NCBI GenBank assembly: GCA_934293375.1
Contig: CAKQYS010000001.1
Coordinates: forward strand, 248,001 to 312,000
DNA: 64,000 nucleotides
Source of the DNA: an uncultured Lachnospiraceae bacterium
Lineage (GTDB): Bacteria; Bacillota; Clostridia; Lachnospirales; Lachnospiraceae
Direction: 5' to 3'
Within the stretch, counting starts at the first letter, position 1, and every line of letters starts with the position of its first letter. This document shows positions 17,810 to 31,400 of the stretch, piece by piece. The position numbers were made by a program, and so were the translations under genes. A model generated the notes under the pieces. That model saw nothing but the letters and a program-made list of their open reading frames with translations. It was not told where the DNA came from and did no database searches.

Positions 17810-19219
17810 CTACGCCAACTCTCCATAATAATAAAATCCCTTGCATGTAGTCAGTTTCACCGGATAGATTCCACCGATCATAGAGGCATCTCCCGGGAAA
17901 TGCACTAAAATATTATTGGACAGTCTGCCGGTCACATAACCTTCCTGCTGGTCATTGCACTCTTCCACCAAAACATCCATAGTCTTACCGGTATGGATCG
18001 CTGTCCTTTCAGCTGCAATCTCTTGTACCAATGCCAACAGTCTATCAAACCGATCCTTCACAACCTCTTCCGGAATCTGATCCTCTCTGGAAGCCGCAGG
18101 TGTTCCGGTCCTTTTTGAATAAATAAAAGTAAATGCAGAATCATAGCGAACCCTCCGCACCACATCCATTGTCTCCTGATGATCCTCTTCCGTCTCGCCC
18201 GGATATCCCACAATAATATCAGTGGTCAATGAAAGATCCGGCATCGCGGCACGAAGCTTATCCACGAGCGCCAGATACTGTTCCTTTGTATAATGGCGGT
18301 TCATATCCGCTAACAGCTTTGAACTTCCGGTCTGCACCGGCAGATGCAGATGTCTGCATATTTTCTTGGAATGCTTCATCACCTCGATCAGATCATCTGA
18401 CAGATCCTTTGGATGAGAGGTCATAAAACGAATCCGCTTAAGCCCCTCTACTTTTTCTACTTCCTGTAAAAGTTCTGCAAATGTCATAGGAGTCTCCAAG
18501 GTTTTTCCATAAGAATTCACATTCTGTCCAAGAAGCATCACTTCAACCACCCCATCAGCCACAAGTGCCTCTATCTCCCTCAAAATATCCTTCGGATCAC
18601 GGCTGCGCTCCCGTCCCCTTACATATGGGACGATACAATAGCTGCAGAAATTATTACATCCATACATAATATTGACACCGGCCTTAAAGCTGTATTTTCT
18701 TACACTCGGCAGATCCTCTACAATCTCATCCGTACGATCCCAGATATCAATCACCATCTGACCGGTTTCAAACCGGGTCTTTAAAAGTTCTGCCAATTTA
18801 AAAACATTATGGGTTCCAAATATCAGATCTACATGACGGTAACTCTGCTTTATTTTTTCAACTACCAGATGCTCCTGCATCATACAGCCACACAATGCAA
18901 TGATCATCTCCGGATTCTTTTTCTTCATCTTCTTAAGCTGACCCAATCGTCCATATACCCTGAGGTTTGCATTTTCTCTGACCGTACAGGTATTATATAA
19001 GACAAAATCAGAATCCTCGCCATCACCTTCCACATATCCAATCTCTTCGAGTATTCCGATCAGTTTTTCGGAATCCTTCGCATTCATCTGACACCCGAAT
19101 GTTGTTACACAATAGGTCAGTTTTCGTCCAAGCTCTGCTTCACGCGCACTGATCATTTCCTTTAATTCCTTCATCACTGCATATTGGTGCATCGTTTCTT
19201 CTCTGCTTACTAAATCCAT
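17810..19219 (-). CDS. miaB: tRNA-2-methylthio-N6-dimethylallyladenosine synthase
   Basis: Radical-SAM methylthiotransferase acting on A37 of tRNAs. 469 residues. UPF0004 N-terminal domain with cluster cysteines (TTFGCQMNAKDSE, LYNTCTVRENA, ALCGCMMQE); radical SAM motif CNNFCSYCIVPYVRGRERSR (Cx3Cx2C); C-terminal TRAM domain around VLVEECNDQQEGYVTGR. First gene of the miaB-mutS-mutL-rhomboid unit. ATG at 19219 has AGAGGA; a short CTGCG/CGCAG stem lies just upstream of it. Confidence 0.96.
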   Translation of the reverse strand: MDLVSREETMHQYAVMKELKEMISAREAELGRKLTYCVTTFGCQMNAKDSEKLIGILEEIGYVEGDGEDSDFVLYNTCTVRENANLRVYGRLGQLKKMKKKNPEMIIALCGCMMQEHLVVEKIKQSYRHVDLIFGTHNVFKLAELLKTRFETGQMVIDIWDRTDEIVEDLPSVRKYSFKAGVNIMYGCNNFCSYCIVPYVRGRERSRDPKDILREIEALVADGVVEVMLLGQNVNSYGKTLETPMTFAELLQEVEKVEGLKRIRFMTSHPKDLSDDLIEVMKHSKKICRHLHLPVQTGSSKLLADMNRHYTKEQYLALVDKLRAAMPDLSLTTDIIVGYPGETEEDHQETMDVVRRVRYDSAFTFIYSKRTGTPAASREDQIPEEVVKDRFDRLLALVQEIAAERTAIHTGKTMDVLVEECNDQQEGYVTGRLSNNILVHFPGDASMIGGIYPVKLTTCKGFYYYGELA

Positions 19220-19299
19220 TCTCTGTAATTCCTCTCTATTTCTCTGCGTTCGCAGGATAACAATCTATCATCCATTGTATATTGTGACATACATATTAT

Positions 19300-19328
19300 A
19301 TTTTATAAGGAATCTCGATAGATGTAAA
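19300..19328 (-). promoter_or_regulatory. Predicted promoter of the miaB-mutS-mutL operon
   Basis: Minus strand: -35 TTTACA (19323-19328), 17-bp spacer, -10 TAAAAT (19300-19305). A second AT-rich candidate (TATAAT) overlaps just downstream. Placed about 80 bases before miaB and just beyond the terminator of the giant gene, so it isolates the two units. Confidence 0.55.
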
Positions 19329-19374
19329 GTCTTTTCCTTGATTATTTATATGGATAAACCGACACCTCTGACAC

Positions 19375-19410
19375 AAAAAACAGGACATGTATACTGCAAC
19401 ATGTCCTGTT
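19375..19410 (-). terminator. Rho-independent terminator of the giant surface-protein gene
   Basis: A 12-bp perfect stem (AACAGGACATGT / ACATGTCCTGTT) with an 8-base loop, followed on the minus strand by six T residues. It begins about 30 bases after the stop codon at 19440. Confidence 0.92.
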
Positions 19411-19439
19411 CATCATCATCTCTTCTGTTGAAGAAACTA

Positions 19440-22400
19440 TTATTTGGTTATTTTAACCTTTTTGCCTTGTCCCTTATTTTTTAAGAGCTTCTTATAGGAC
19501 GAAAGCTTTTTCTTTGGAACTCTGATCACTGCATTAGACTTAATTCCCTTAAAGGTATTCTTACCAACAGATTTCAGCTTTGCTGACTGAATTGTAATCT
19601 TTGTAAGCTTCTTACAGCCTCTAAATGCGTTGGCACCGATCGTTACTAAGTTCTTCGGCAGTGTAATCTTCTTAAGTGTTACGCATCCATTCAGCACCTT
19701 CTTGCCCAATGTTTTCAGCTTCGAACCTGACTGGAATGTTATGGAAGCCAGTTTCTTACAGCCGTCAAATGCACTATCTTTGATCGTTTCCACATTCTTC
19801 GGGATCGTGATCTTCTTTAATACGATACACTTATAAAATGCCTTTTTGCCAATTGTCTTTAAATCTGCATTTTTCTTGAATGTAACAGTTGTCAACGCTG
19901 TACATCCTTCAAACGCACTATCGCCAATTTCAACTACATTCTCTCCAATTATTATCTTTTTCACAGATTTATTGTTTTTAAATGCACCGGATTCAATCCT
20001 GATCACTCTGTACTCCACATCATCTACAATGATCGTGTCCGGAATTGTAATCGTCTTGTCTTTGCTCTTCGGATCACCCGCATAGGACACAGCAGGAGAA
20101 TCATCCTCATCCAAAGCATCAACATCAGAAGGATCCACTACAATATAAGTGACATCACTTCCCGGAACCTTAAGCTTTGTACCTGCCGGTTCACCCTCCA
20201 TCAGATCATCATCTGATGGATCATTGCCTCCGTTTGGATCAGTTGGATCAGCAGGAAGTTTGTCAATTGTTTCTGTTTTTGCAGCACCACATACAGTACA
20301 AGTATAGGTCTTTACACCCTCCGCCTGTTGGGTTGGCTGCACTGTGATCACACCTGCATCGAAGTTGTGTGCCTCTGTCATCAACTCTCCGCAGCTGCTA
20401 CACTGTTTCTTGTGGGTAGATGCATCATTCTGGGTCCAATTTCCATAATTGTGTGTATGTACAAGCTTTGCAATTGCTTCTGTCTTCACATAACCACATT
20501 CCACACAGGTATAGGTCATCACACCTTCTTGTGTTTCTGTCGGCTGTACACTTACCACTCCGGCATCAAAATTGTGTGCCTCTGTAACAGCCTCACCGCA
20601 ATCACACTGCTTCTTATGGGTAGCCGTATCATTTGGCATCCACTTACCATATTGATGTGTATGAGGTAATTTTGCAATCGCTTCTGTTTTCTTATACCCA
20701 CACTCTGTACAGGTATAGGTCATCACGCCCTCTGTCTGTATGGTCGGCTGTGTTGTTACAGTACCTTCGTCAAATACATGACGAGACAGATATTCGTTTT
20801 GACATGATGCATCCTGACAGATCTGCATATGGAAATTCTCATCCACAGATGTACATTTACCATAATTATGAACATGTTCATCATATGCATAATGCTGTGT
20901 CTTCGTACCATTACAGATCTTACATGTATAAGTGATAATGCCCTCTGTAGTCTCTGTGGCCACAGTTGTCACCTTGCCGGAATCCCAAATATGCTCATCA
21001 TATACTTCATGACCACAATCTGCACATACCCTCTTGTGTCTGGATTTATCATCTGTGATCCATCCACCATAATTATGCTTTTTCGTCTCAGAAACACCAC
21101 AACTACATGTTCTTGTATGATATTGATCATCAGAAGATATCCACGCTCCAAAATTATGCTCATGTGTCTCTTCAAGCTTTGGCAGAATTGTCAGCTTCAC
21201 AGCATTACATACCGTACAAGCATATCGCATTTTACCTGTCTTTTCCAATGTTGCCGCTTCAATGAGCGTTCCCTGATCCCATGTATGTCCTGCTTTGTCT
21301 GTCACTGCATTACAACTGCAGCTTCTCCAATGATACTGCTCATCATATGTATAAGTATCACTATATTTATGTGTATGTGTCAGTGTTGGAAGGATCTCTG
21401 TCTTTTCCTTTGCACATACCGTACATTTGTAGACCTTTACTCCCTCTTCTGTTTCGGTTGGCTCCTGCGTCACGGTGCCGGCATTCCATGAATGACTGCC
21501 TCGCTTCTGCTCATCACCACAGCTGCATTGCTGCCAGTGTTCAGCATCATCTGATAACCATGTATCAAATGTGTGTTTATGTTCTTCCGGCAGTTTTGCA
21601 ATTTCTTCTGTCTTGACTGCCTGACACTTCGTACAGGTATAAGTTCTGATACCGGTCGTTGATGTCGTTGGACTTGTTGTTACTTTACCACTATTCCATG
21701 TATGCGTTTCGGTTAAACTTCCACCGCCACAATCTGCACAAACACCAGTATGATTTTCTTCACCGTCTGATGTCCAGCTATAGTTATTTGAATGCTCTGC
21801 AGTTTCTCTACTACCACAGACACATATTCTGTAGTGATTATGATTCTGTTCATCCGGTATCCATTTTCCATAGCTGTGAGCTGATACATTGACCTTTTTG
21901 CCACAGCTGCAGACATCCCAATGTGTTTTTGCATTGTAACCATATTCTGTATACGCATGTTGCTCCACATCAATACGGCTTTGGCAGACACATTCTTTCC
22001 AATGATTTACCTCATCAGATTTGTTCTCATAACTATGTGCTGTCTTATTCTTGACAGCCTTGCAGACCGTACATTCATACCAATGGCTATCCTCATCATA
22101 GGTATACTTCCATGTGTGTTTTGCCTCGTATACCCGGTATCCGCAGATACATTCCTTATAGTGGCTGTCATCCTCTGTTGTCTTCCAATCGCTAAAACTA
22201 TGTGCAGCCCGTGAATTTGCCAACTCGTATTCATCGCCATCATCGCAAACCCGCCAATGTTCATTCGCATCATAAGACATCAGATTCTTATCAAATGTAT
22301 GTGGCGGCTTGTTTTTTGGAAGTGTTACTTCTCTGGTCTGTCCACACGCCGTACAAGTGTCAATCCTAAGTCCTTCACTGATCTCTGTCGGTGTTATGGT

Positions 22401-25400
22401 AATCACACCTGCATCCCATGTATGCTGGCTTGTGACTGTCTTTCCACAATCACTACAGATCTGTTTATGCTCTGTATCCCCTGTCGACTCATAATCACCA
22501 TATTGATGCGCTGCAGTTTTCTTTGCACCACAATCACATACCGCATAGTGTCCATCTGTTTTGTCGTCATAGATCCACTTTCCATAGCTGTGTGGCTCTA
22601 CACCGTTTTTGGTTTTGCAGCTGCAAACATACCAATGATTATCACCATCAAAGGCAATGGTATTAAAATCATGTTTTTCTATATTTGATTTTGCACCACA
22701 GCTGCACTGTTTCCAATGAGAAGTGCTATCTGCCTTAGAGAGCTTATAATTATGTGCTTCCTCTGTAGATCTGATACCGCAGCTGCATTCTTTCCAATGT
22801 GCAGTTTCATTGTATACCGTCTTTGAATACGAATGTGCATATTTACTGATCACATCTCCACATTCACATTCCGACCAGTGATAATCTGCATCCTGCTTCT
22901 TTGTATATACATGTGCTGACTCCAGGGTATATTCACAGCCATCCTTCGTACATGCAGCAATGTGGTCTGCACCCTGATCCTTTGGCGTTCCCAGTGAATG
23001 TTCCTCTTTATCTATGATATCACCACAGATACATTCCTTCCAATGATATGTATCATCGTATTTTGATTGATAATCATGTACACCTTCTTCATGCCAGATC
23101 ACCTGCACTGTCGTCTCTATCACATAACCGTTATATGCATTGCTGAAGCTGATGCCATCAGCCGCTACCCAATTATAGTTTGTAGTATCATCCGGAACAA
23201 ATACCAGCTTATATTGCTGACCATCTTCGACAATAGTACCGGATGCTGTCACCCACTTATAGGTACCGCCTTCTACCTCCGGCAGTTCAACCTGTCCGAT
23301 CGTATTGCCCTTAAAGGTCTTAAGCCCTGCCGGAACCGGAACCTGCATTTCTTTTGCATTTACCTGCACTGAAATACTGATATAAGTTACATTTGAATAT
23401 CTTCCGGTATCTGTCGGAATATAGTTGGCATAGAATCTACGGGTTCCCACAGTTCCTACCGATGTCGACGGACTGCGCCATTCAAATGTTCCGTCTTCAT
23501 CAGACGGCAGCTTTACATCTGCAAGTGTCTGACCATATACTGCTTCCAAATCTGTTGGCACTGTATATTTCGGTGCGATCGTGTACATACGAATACTTAC
23601 CTGACACTCCACACGCCCTTCCTTTGCATTCCATTTACCGGTTGATGCACTGATCTTTGACCAGTCATAATTATCTGTATCCTTTGGCGTGAAATACAGA
23701 TCAAACTTTTCTCCTGCCAGACACTTTTCTGTAATCACAACGCTGCTGTCCGGCCAGCTGAATGTACCGCTTGAAGGGTTATTATACCCCCTGACCTGCG
23801 AAAGCTTATAATCTGTATAGCCATACATGCCTGTCGGTACAGACAGACTCGGCACTGCCTTTTCAATCTGCTGAAAGACAATAGTAAATGTAGCTTTTGT
23901 CAGATTCTTACCTGTCACAATAATTTCCGTAGTATATGGCTCATCATATGCTTTCTTTGGTGTTCCGGATATCACACCGTCACTTAATGTGAGTCCTTCC
24001 GGTAAAGGCTTTGCAGTGCTGACCGCATAAGCCACCTCACCCTCTGCTTCATCATCATCCCCCGTGATCGTCAGATTGTGCAGATCATAAATGCTGCTGT
24101 TATATTGATTCACGGTGAGCTTATCAATTGTAACATGATCAGGATCCAGTACGATCTGCGTTGCATCATTCTTTACCACATTAACATGAATTGTAACAGC
24201 TTCATATGGTACTGTACCTTTCCATTGATTCTCTATGTTGCTTGTTGCTGCCTTTGTCTCAGCTGATCCATAGGTTACAGACTGTACATCTGCTGCACTA
24301 AAGTCTGTCCGGTATCCCTTCAATGTCAGTGTAAATGAAGCACCTCCAAGCAGATATGTATTTTCATCGCCTTCTATGCCACTCTTATATCCGGTTGCAA
24401 CTGTATAACCTGTTACAGCCGTATCCGGACAATCTACCGTCACCGGATAATAGAACTTTACATAGTTTGCATTCTTAGTATAATCCGAGAGCTCCTTTGC
24501 AAGGATCAATGGTTTTGCTGCATATACATTTCCCAGACGATAAAAATTGCTATCCTGATAACTCTGCTTAAATGTACCATAATTGATCAGTTTTGTAGCA
24601 GAAATGTTCATACTCATATATGCCTTCACATGACAAAGTGCATTCTCACGGTTGATCAGGCTGGATTTTCCTGTTGCATAAAACGCAGCACTCGATTCTG
24701 AAACTCCAGGATTGATCTCCATTGTACCTGCATTGTCAAAGATTGCATTATACAGATACAGATACGCATTTCCTTCCCAGGAACCACTATTCACTACAGA
24801 TGCATACCCTTCCACATATACACTGCCACTTGCGTTTGTGCTCATGTATTTACCAATAAAGCTGCCTGCATTCACCAGCTTTGCATTAGACGACAATCTG
24901 ATACCGTAATTCATATTCCAGATATGATCATTCGTGATCACTGAATTGACACCGGAAAATGTAAAACTCTTATTTGTTGTCCACTCACCGTGATTCACGA
25001 TCGTAGTACCGGCCTTTGTTGCTGCAATAATACCATCCGCTGTCCAGATACCTTCGTTCGTAATTGATACATTGGTATCATTTACATTGATCGGTGCCAT
25101 ACTATTCCACTCTCCGGAGTTTGAAATGGAAGCTCCATCCTCCTGTATATACATGGAATTCTTTGCCGTCCATGTACCATCATTCGTGATCGCACCCGAA
25201 CAATATACATATGAAGATGTTGTCATTGTACCCTTATTGATCAATTTGGCACCATTCGCACCCGTTGAAGAATCAGCATTGACATATAATGCCTGCCCTG
25301 CATCTAATGTACCATAATTGGTATACTTAGCGCCTGCATTCAATATCAGGTTATCTGATGTCTGCAAGACACCATAATTCTCCAGATCCCCGTATATATT

Positions 25401-28400
25401 TGTCCGGTCGGATACAGTTAATGTGACACCTTCTGCGATTGTAAGCTTGGAATTTTCGTATACATATAACTGTTTCACATCTGTAGTCTCATCGATCGTA
25501 TAGTCACCCATGATATAACAGATACCCCTATGATTTAAATAACCGCTCTTTTCCGGATAAGTGACAGTGGATGCATATGGATGCTTCAGATCTGTATAGA
25601 TCGATCCGGTAAAGGATTCCGGTATATCCATATAAACGCGCTGGATCTTACCGCCATAGTACGGATACATCGTTGAATTTCCCGACATTGTTGCATTTTC
25701 TGCAACACGGATATTCAGATCCTGTATCGTACAATTATAGGCGAATGTCTGCATGGATGTATTGCCCGAAGTTACAGACACTTTACCTTTCTTCCAGTCA
25801 ACATTCATATTGCCTGCTATCACAGATTCCCCTGCAAAGTGATTATTCCTTGTATAATTATACCAATTACCCTGAATCGTATAATTCACATCACCGCCTA
25901 CAGTTGTCTGATATACACCCTCATATCTACAATAATTATACCTGTTAGATGTATTATTTAATCCATTGGTTGTTCCGCCTATAACAGCTGTAACATCACC
26001 CGTTACATTACCACCGGATGTTACCGCAAGATAACTGCTGGAATTATAATAGGTATAATAAGCTGTATCCGTAAACCGGAAATTCACCTTCTCCACATTC
26101 ACAGGACAATACGCTGCATAAATGCTTCCCTTCATCGTTCCGGCCGTACAATAAAGATTGCATTCCTTTGCCGTTGCATAATAACCGGCTGCCAGTTCAC
26201 TGGTAACACTTGCCCCCTGCATAAACAATGACACCTTACCATTCACTGTCACATTTGCAGTCTGACTGGTTCCATATGCTCCATATATCTTACCGATATT
26301 TCCTGCATAAGCATAAACCGTAATATCTCCATCATATGCCTTCGTTGTATCACGATAGCCATATACCGTTGCATAAGCCAGATTTAACGCCGCATTATCC
26401 TTATATACAAATGCCTTGTCATTATCTGCAATACCATCATGATTTTCATCCAGATATATGTTCACACAACTGGTATTTACTGCATCTGCATACATAACCA
26501 CAGATGTACCATTCAGATCCAGATTCTTTCCATCATAAGAAATCTTATCGTTGATTCCCTTATCTTCTGTTTCTGATGCTTCAATCACATAATCTAATGT
26601 AACTGTTACGGAAGAACCATTTCTACCTGTTATGATCACTGATGTCGTAACAGTTGAACCATCCTCCCCAGTCGGGGTTCCGATCACTTTTCCGTCTTCT
26701 AATACAAGACCGGATGGCAGCTTACTACCAGGCTGAAGCTGATACGAAACATCCTGACCAAATTCTTTCAATGTATCATTCTTCAATGTAACAGAATGAT
26801 AGTCGTATAGAGGTTCTGATTCCGTATATTCTGTTCCTTTCTTTGCAGCAGGTACATTAAATTTCAAAACTGCTTCCAACTCATTCGGAACATAAAACAT
26901 TTTAATCTGCATCGGTGCTTTCACACATGCAGGATATGTCGTATAATTCGAAGCACTGCTTGAACCTGTACCCAAACTGATCTCATCTTTGTTATTCACA
27001 CTGTAATATATGGTATAGCCCGGTATTCTGGTATATCTCATGTAGGTTGTCTTATCAGAAACAGAACCGTACAACACTCCATCAATATCGCAATATGAAT
27101 TATTGGTCTCAAGGGCTGGAGCACTCACTCCATCCGGCAGATCTTCATATGTTAATTTCATTGGATAATACAAATATGCAAATGCATTATCCTCCGGCAG
27201 CACTTTTGCATCACCGATCACAAAATGCTTGATAGATGAACTGTTCGCTGTATATTTGCCCGTACAGTTCAAGGTACCCTTATTATATAAATTAGTATTG
27301 GATGATATTGTTACATTTTCTGCTGTTACAGCAACACCTTTCGCTATATGGATCATGTTGTAATTGTCATAAGAACCCGCATTGATCGTCAGACTGTTTA
27401 CATTTAAATCCTGATCAATCGTATATGTACCTGTAATAGATACCGCTCCATTCACATCTGCATAACCATATTTGCAGCTTGATCCACTATCCTTTGCATA
27501 GCATTTAGAAGCAGTAACTGCAGCATTTGTACAATCCACACAGACGCCCTCTGTCGCCGTACTATTTGCATACAACCCATATGCATTGCCTGTAATCTTT
27601 CCGTCCTTGAGGATCAGCTTGACCGATTCTCCGCAATCTGTCGTGTTTACCTTGCCGGCATAAACCGCATACAGATTAGAAAGCGTGCCACCTTCCATCA
27701 AAATCTGAATCGGCTTATTGCTCTCATAAGCATTCATACCATACAATGTATAAGCACTATAATCCCCCTTAACCGCCGGTACCTCATGGTCAGCAATTCC
27801 GTCCCTGTTATCATCCAGATAAATAGCCGTCCCTTCTTCACAAGCCTTCAAGATCACAGAAGATCCCATACAGTTGATCGACTTTGCCGTATCATCTACA
27901 ATAATTCTTCCGTCTTGATTAGACTGTATGGTATTCGGATCTGAAGAAACAATCATATTCAGTGTCAGTTCAAACATACTTCCATTTTTTCCGGTTACAA
28001 TAAATTTAACCGGTGTCCCTGTCTGATCCTCGACTGTAGCGGTACCGATGATCTTATTTTCTTCCAGCACCAATCCGGTCGGAAGCATCTGTCCATCTGC
28101 TAATGTGTATGTCACATTTTTCTTGTCATTTACCGCATCGTTATAGATCAAAAGGCTATTAAAGTCATAAAGCGGACTCTCAGCCGTATATGTATGATCC
28201 AATATGGCAACCGGATCTGCAACCGTCTTACCGACCACGATCGGAACGCCTGAACTGTTCAATTTGATTGCAACTGTTTTTGCATTCATATCATATTTGA
28301 ATATCGTCTTTGAACCGCTGGTAGTATAACTCAGTGTAGAGGCAGAACTTTCTCCCTCTTCCAGAATCGTACCTTCTCCCAGCAGATATCCATCTTTCAT

Positions 28401-31400
28401 TGTAACAGTCACTGTCGGCTGGCTTCCCGGTTTTGCAAACAGTATTCCCTCCCGCAGTGATACTGAAGAAAATGTGTGTGAAACCGTCATGGCATCCTGA
28501 TCATAATCCAATGACACGCGGTAATATTTTGTTGCATTGGAATCGAATAATTTCTCTGTGATCTTACCACCATTCATATAGAAAAAGGTCGATCCCAGCA
28601 TTTCCATATCGCACGCTCCTGTAAGCGTACCTTCCAATAAAAGGGCATTATTATTGAAGACAAACTGATTAGTAGCAGTTAATGTCACATTTTCAGGGAT
28701 CACAGTACTGCAATCTCTGAACAAAATCTTCTTTGCTGTAATCTGCGGAATCTCTGACAGATAATGACAGAATCCAACAATATCTGCCCCATTTACTACA
28801 GCAGCGTCAACAGGATACTTACCGGCATAATAGTATTCATTTCCTAAATGTACCATTGTCGGACATGATTTATCTGCACCATTTGCGATTACCTCATAAG
28901 TCTTTGGCAGAGTACATTTATCATCAAAGATGATCTCTAAAATGACATCTCCGCCTGAATAGTTTGTGATGCTCAGCTGTGAAGCTGTCTTAGGTGCAGT
29001 AATTGCAACCCCTTTGAAGTTGATATTTGCCTTTGCCGGTGCAGAACCATTGATATTACTGATCTGTCCCTGCAGTTCAATATTTCCGCCATTAAAGTTG
29101 ATCTCATTGTCCGCATATGCCACAAAAGATATATTCGATACATTTACAAAATCGCAGGCATTAAAATCCATCTGTATGCCTTTTGCTGCACTTGTATCTG
29201 CATTTCCGGTAATATAGGTATACTCTGTAGATGTACAATCCGTGGCAGTCAGGGTAATACTACCTGCAGATGTTATTGTACCGCCCAATCCATACCAGTA
29301 AGGTGCATTAATATCATTTAATATAAAATTGATATTGCCACCACATGTCAGCTTCTCGTAGTTCTTAGCATAAAAATTCTGCTTTGGCTCTATACCGGAT
29401 GCCGTGACCGTAATATTCTTCGCTACACTTCCACTTCCAAGCAGATAGATATAGGAAAAATCCGAAAAGTCAGATGCCTTAATATCTACTGTACCGTCAA
29501 TCTCACCATATGTGATACCGTACATGCTGGATGAAGATCCTTTTATATTCCGAATCGAACAATCCACAGTTCCTTTATATTTACCACCATACAAACCATA
29601 TATATAATTGGTACAGGTCAGATCCTGCAATGATACGGTGTAATTTTCTGAAAGAATGTTCGGATTCGTACCGGAATTGTTATTGACACCGTATACATTG
29701 TACCACATACCACCTGTAACCGATATATTGGTAACACCACCAATATCACTGGAACTCACACCATAAAAATTATTATACACATAAGAGTTCTGTGATACAT
29801 ATGAACTATATATGTCAATCGTTGCATTTCCAGCTACTGTAGAACTGTTAATACCGCTAAAACTACATGCGAAACTACAATTCTTGTCTGCTGTCACTGT
29901 GACATCTCCACCAATCTTTGCGCTATACACACCATAAGAGTTAGACGAAGATGTAATACTGACACCAGACATAGCAAAATCCATAGAACCGTTAATAACG
30001 GAATTGTAATTTAGTGCATACACACTGCTAAACGAACCACCCAGCAGTTTCATATCCACTGCAGATCCAACAGAATATTCCATTTCTTTATATTTGTAGT
30101 ATATTCCCTGGAATGTGGAATAGGATGCCTTGCTTGTATCAGCCTCGTATCCATAAACCTCCATCTTGATATTTTTATCAACCGTAGCATAATTGGACGG
30201 AAAATAATTGTACATACAGGTTGTCCGGTCTCCGGTAACAGACAGATTTCCCTTAATGTATGAATAGTTTGCCCCATAAAAGGCACCTGTAGACTGACAG
30301 CTTGTCATGTCTATTGTAACATCTCCATTAATAACAGAATCATAAGTCGAATCCGAATAACCACCGGAACCATATATGGAGGATGCATACAGATTTTTTA
30401 GCTTTGCAGTCACATTACCATCCAGTCTGAAGTTACCTTTTACGACATCAATCTCACCTGTGGAATAGCTTGGCATTGTATCAAGTTGAATATTTACATC
30501 AACATCTCCGATCAGGGAAAGCGTTGAGCCTGTCGCCAATACACCTGCAAAACCACCAGAAATGGTGGATGCCCCTGTAACATCAAGATCCAATGCGATC
30601 GGTGCATCACCGGATGCTTCAATCTGAGAACTGTTATTGATATATACCGAACCATTTAATTCATGATCCACTGCAGTAAATTTTACAGCTGTGGATGCTT
30701 TACTTGATATTCTGGTTCCCTGCACCGCACCAATATAATTACCGGATGAAGAACCATTCTTTACATCCATCAGAACTGCCGGGTTCTCAGGATCGTCTGA
30801 CTGCACAGACCCCGTACATACCGCACATTCAGTACCTGATACCATAGCTCCATCCTGATAAAGACGCACTTTACCTGTCACATCAGTAGAATTCGCAGCA
30901 TATACCGTTCCGCAGTTACTTCTAAAATCTTTATCTGCAGACAAATTCAATGTGACATCACCAATTACCGTACTATTGTAGGCCGCCATCACAGAACCCG
31001 CAGAGACATTCTGATTTGTCATCACAATATCTCCTGTCACTGTACCGCCGGAAACTGCAAATAATGCACTCGCATTCACCTTTGTATTTGTCATGGTTAC
31101 ATCACCGGTCAGCGTACTGTTATAAGCACCAAAAATAGCCGATGTACCACCGGTCAGTGCAACCTTAACATCACAGGCAGCACCCTCATATACAGTATAT
31201 ATTGTCTGTCCATTCACCTGACCACTGATACAGATCGGATCCTCTGTCTTTGCTTTGTAGACACCATATATCGCAGGACCAACCTGGATATACTCTGATA
31301 ATGCCTGTGATGCATTTAACGATGGCAGCTTTTGCGCTGTTTCTCCATTGTCCACAACGCCATTGGCATTCGAGTCAATATAGATCTTACAATAATTTCC

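Noticed and set aside
20829..21491. Long plus-strand open frame of 220 codons opposite the giant gene
   Set aside because: It is a shadow of the His/Cys repeats: composition (Cys, His, Ile and Met rich) mirrors the repeat codons, and it has no ribosome binding site.
20250..23090. Regularly spaced repeats that might suggest a CRISPR array
   Set aside because: The repeats are coding, in frame, degenerate, and vary in length; there are no identical direct repeats and no cas genes.
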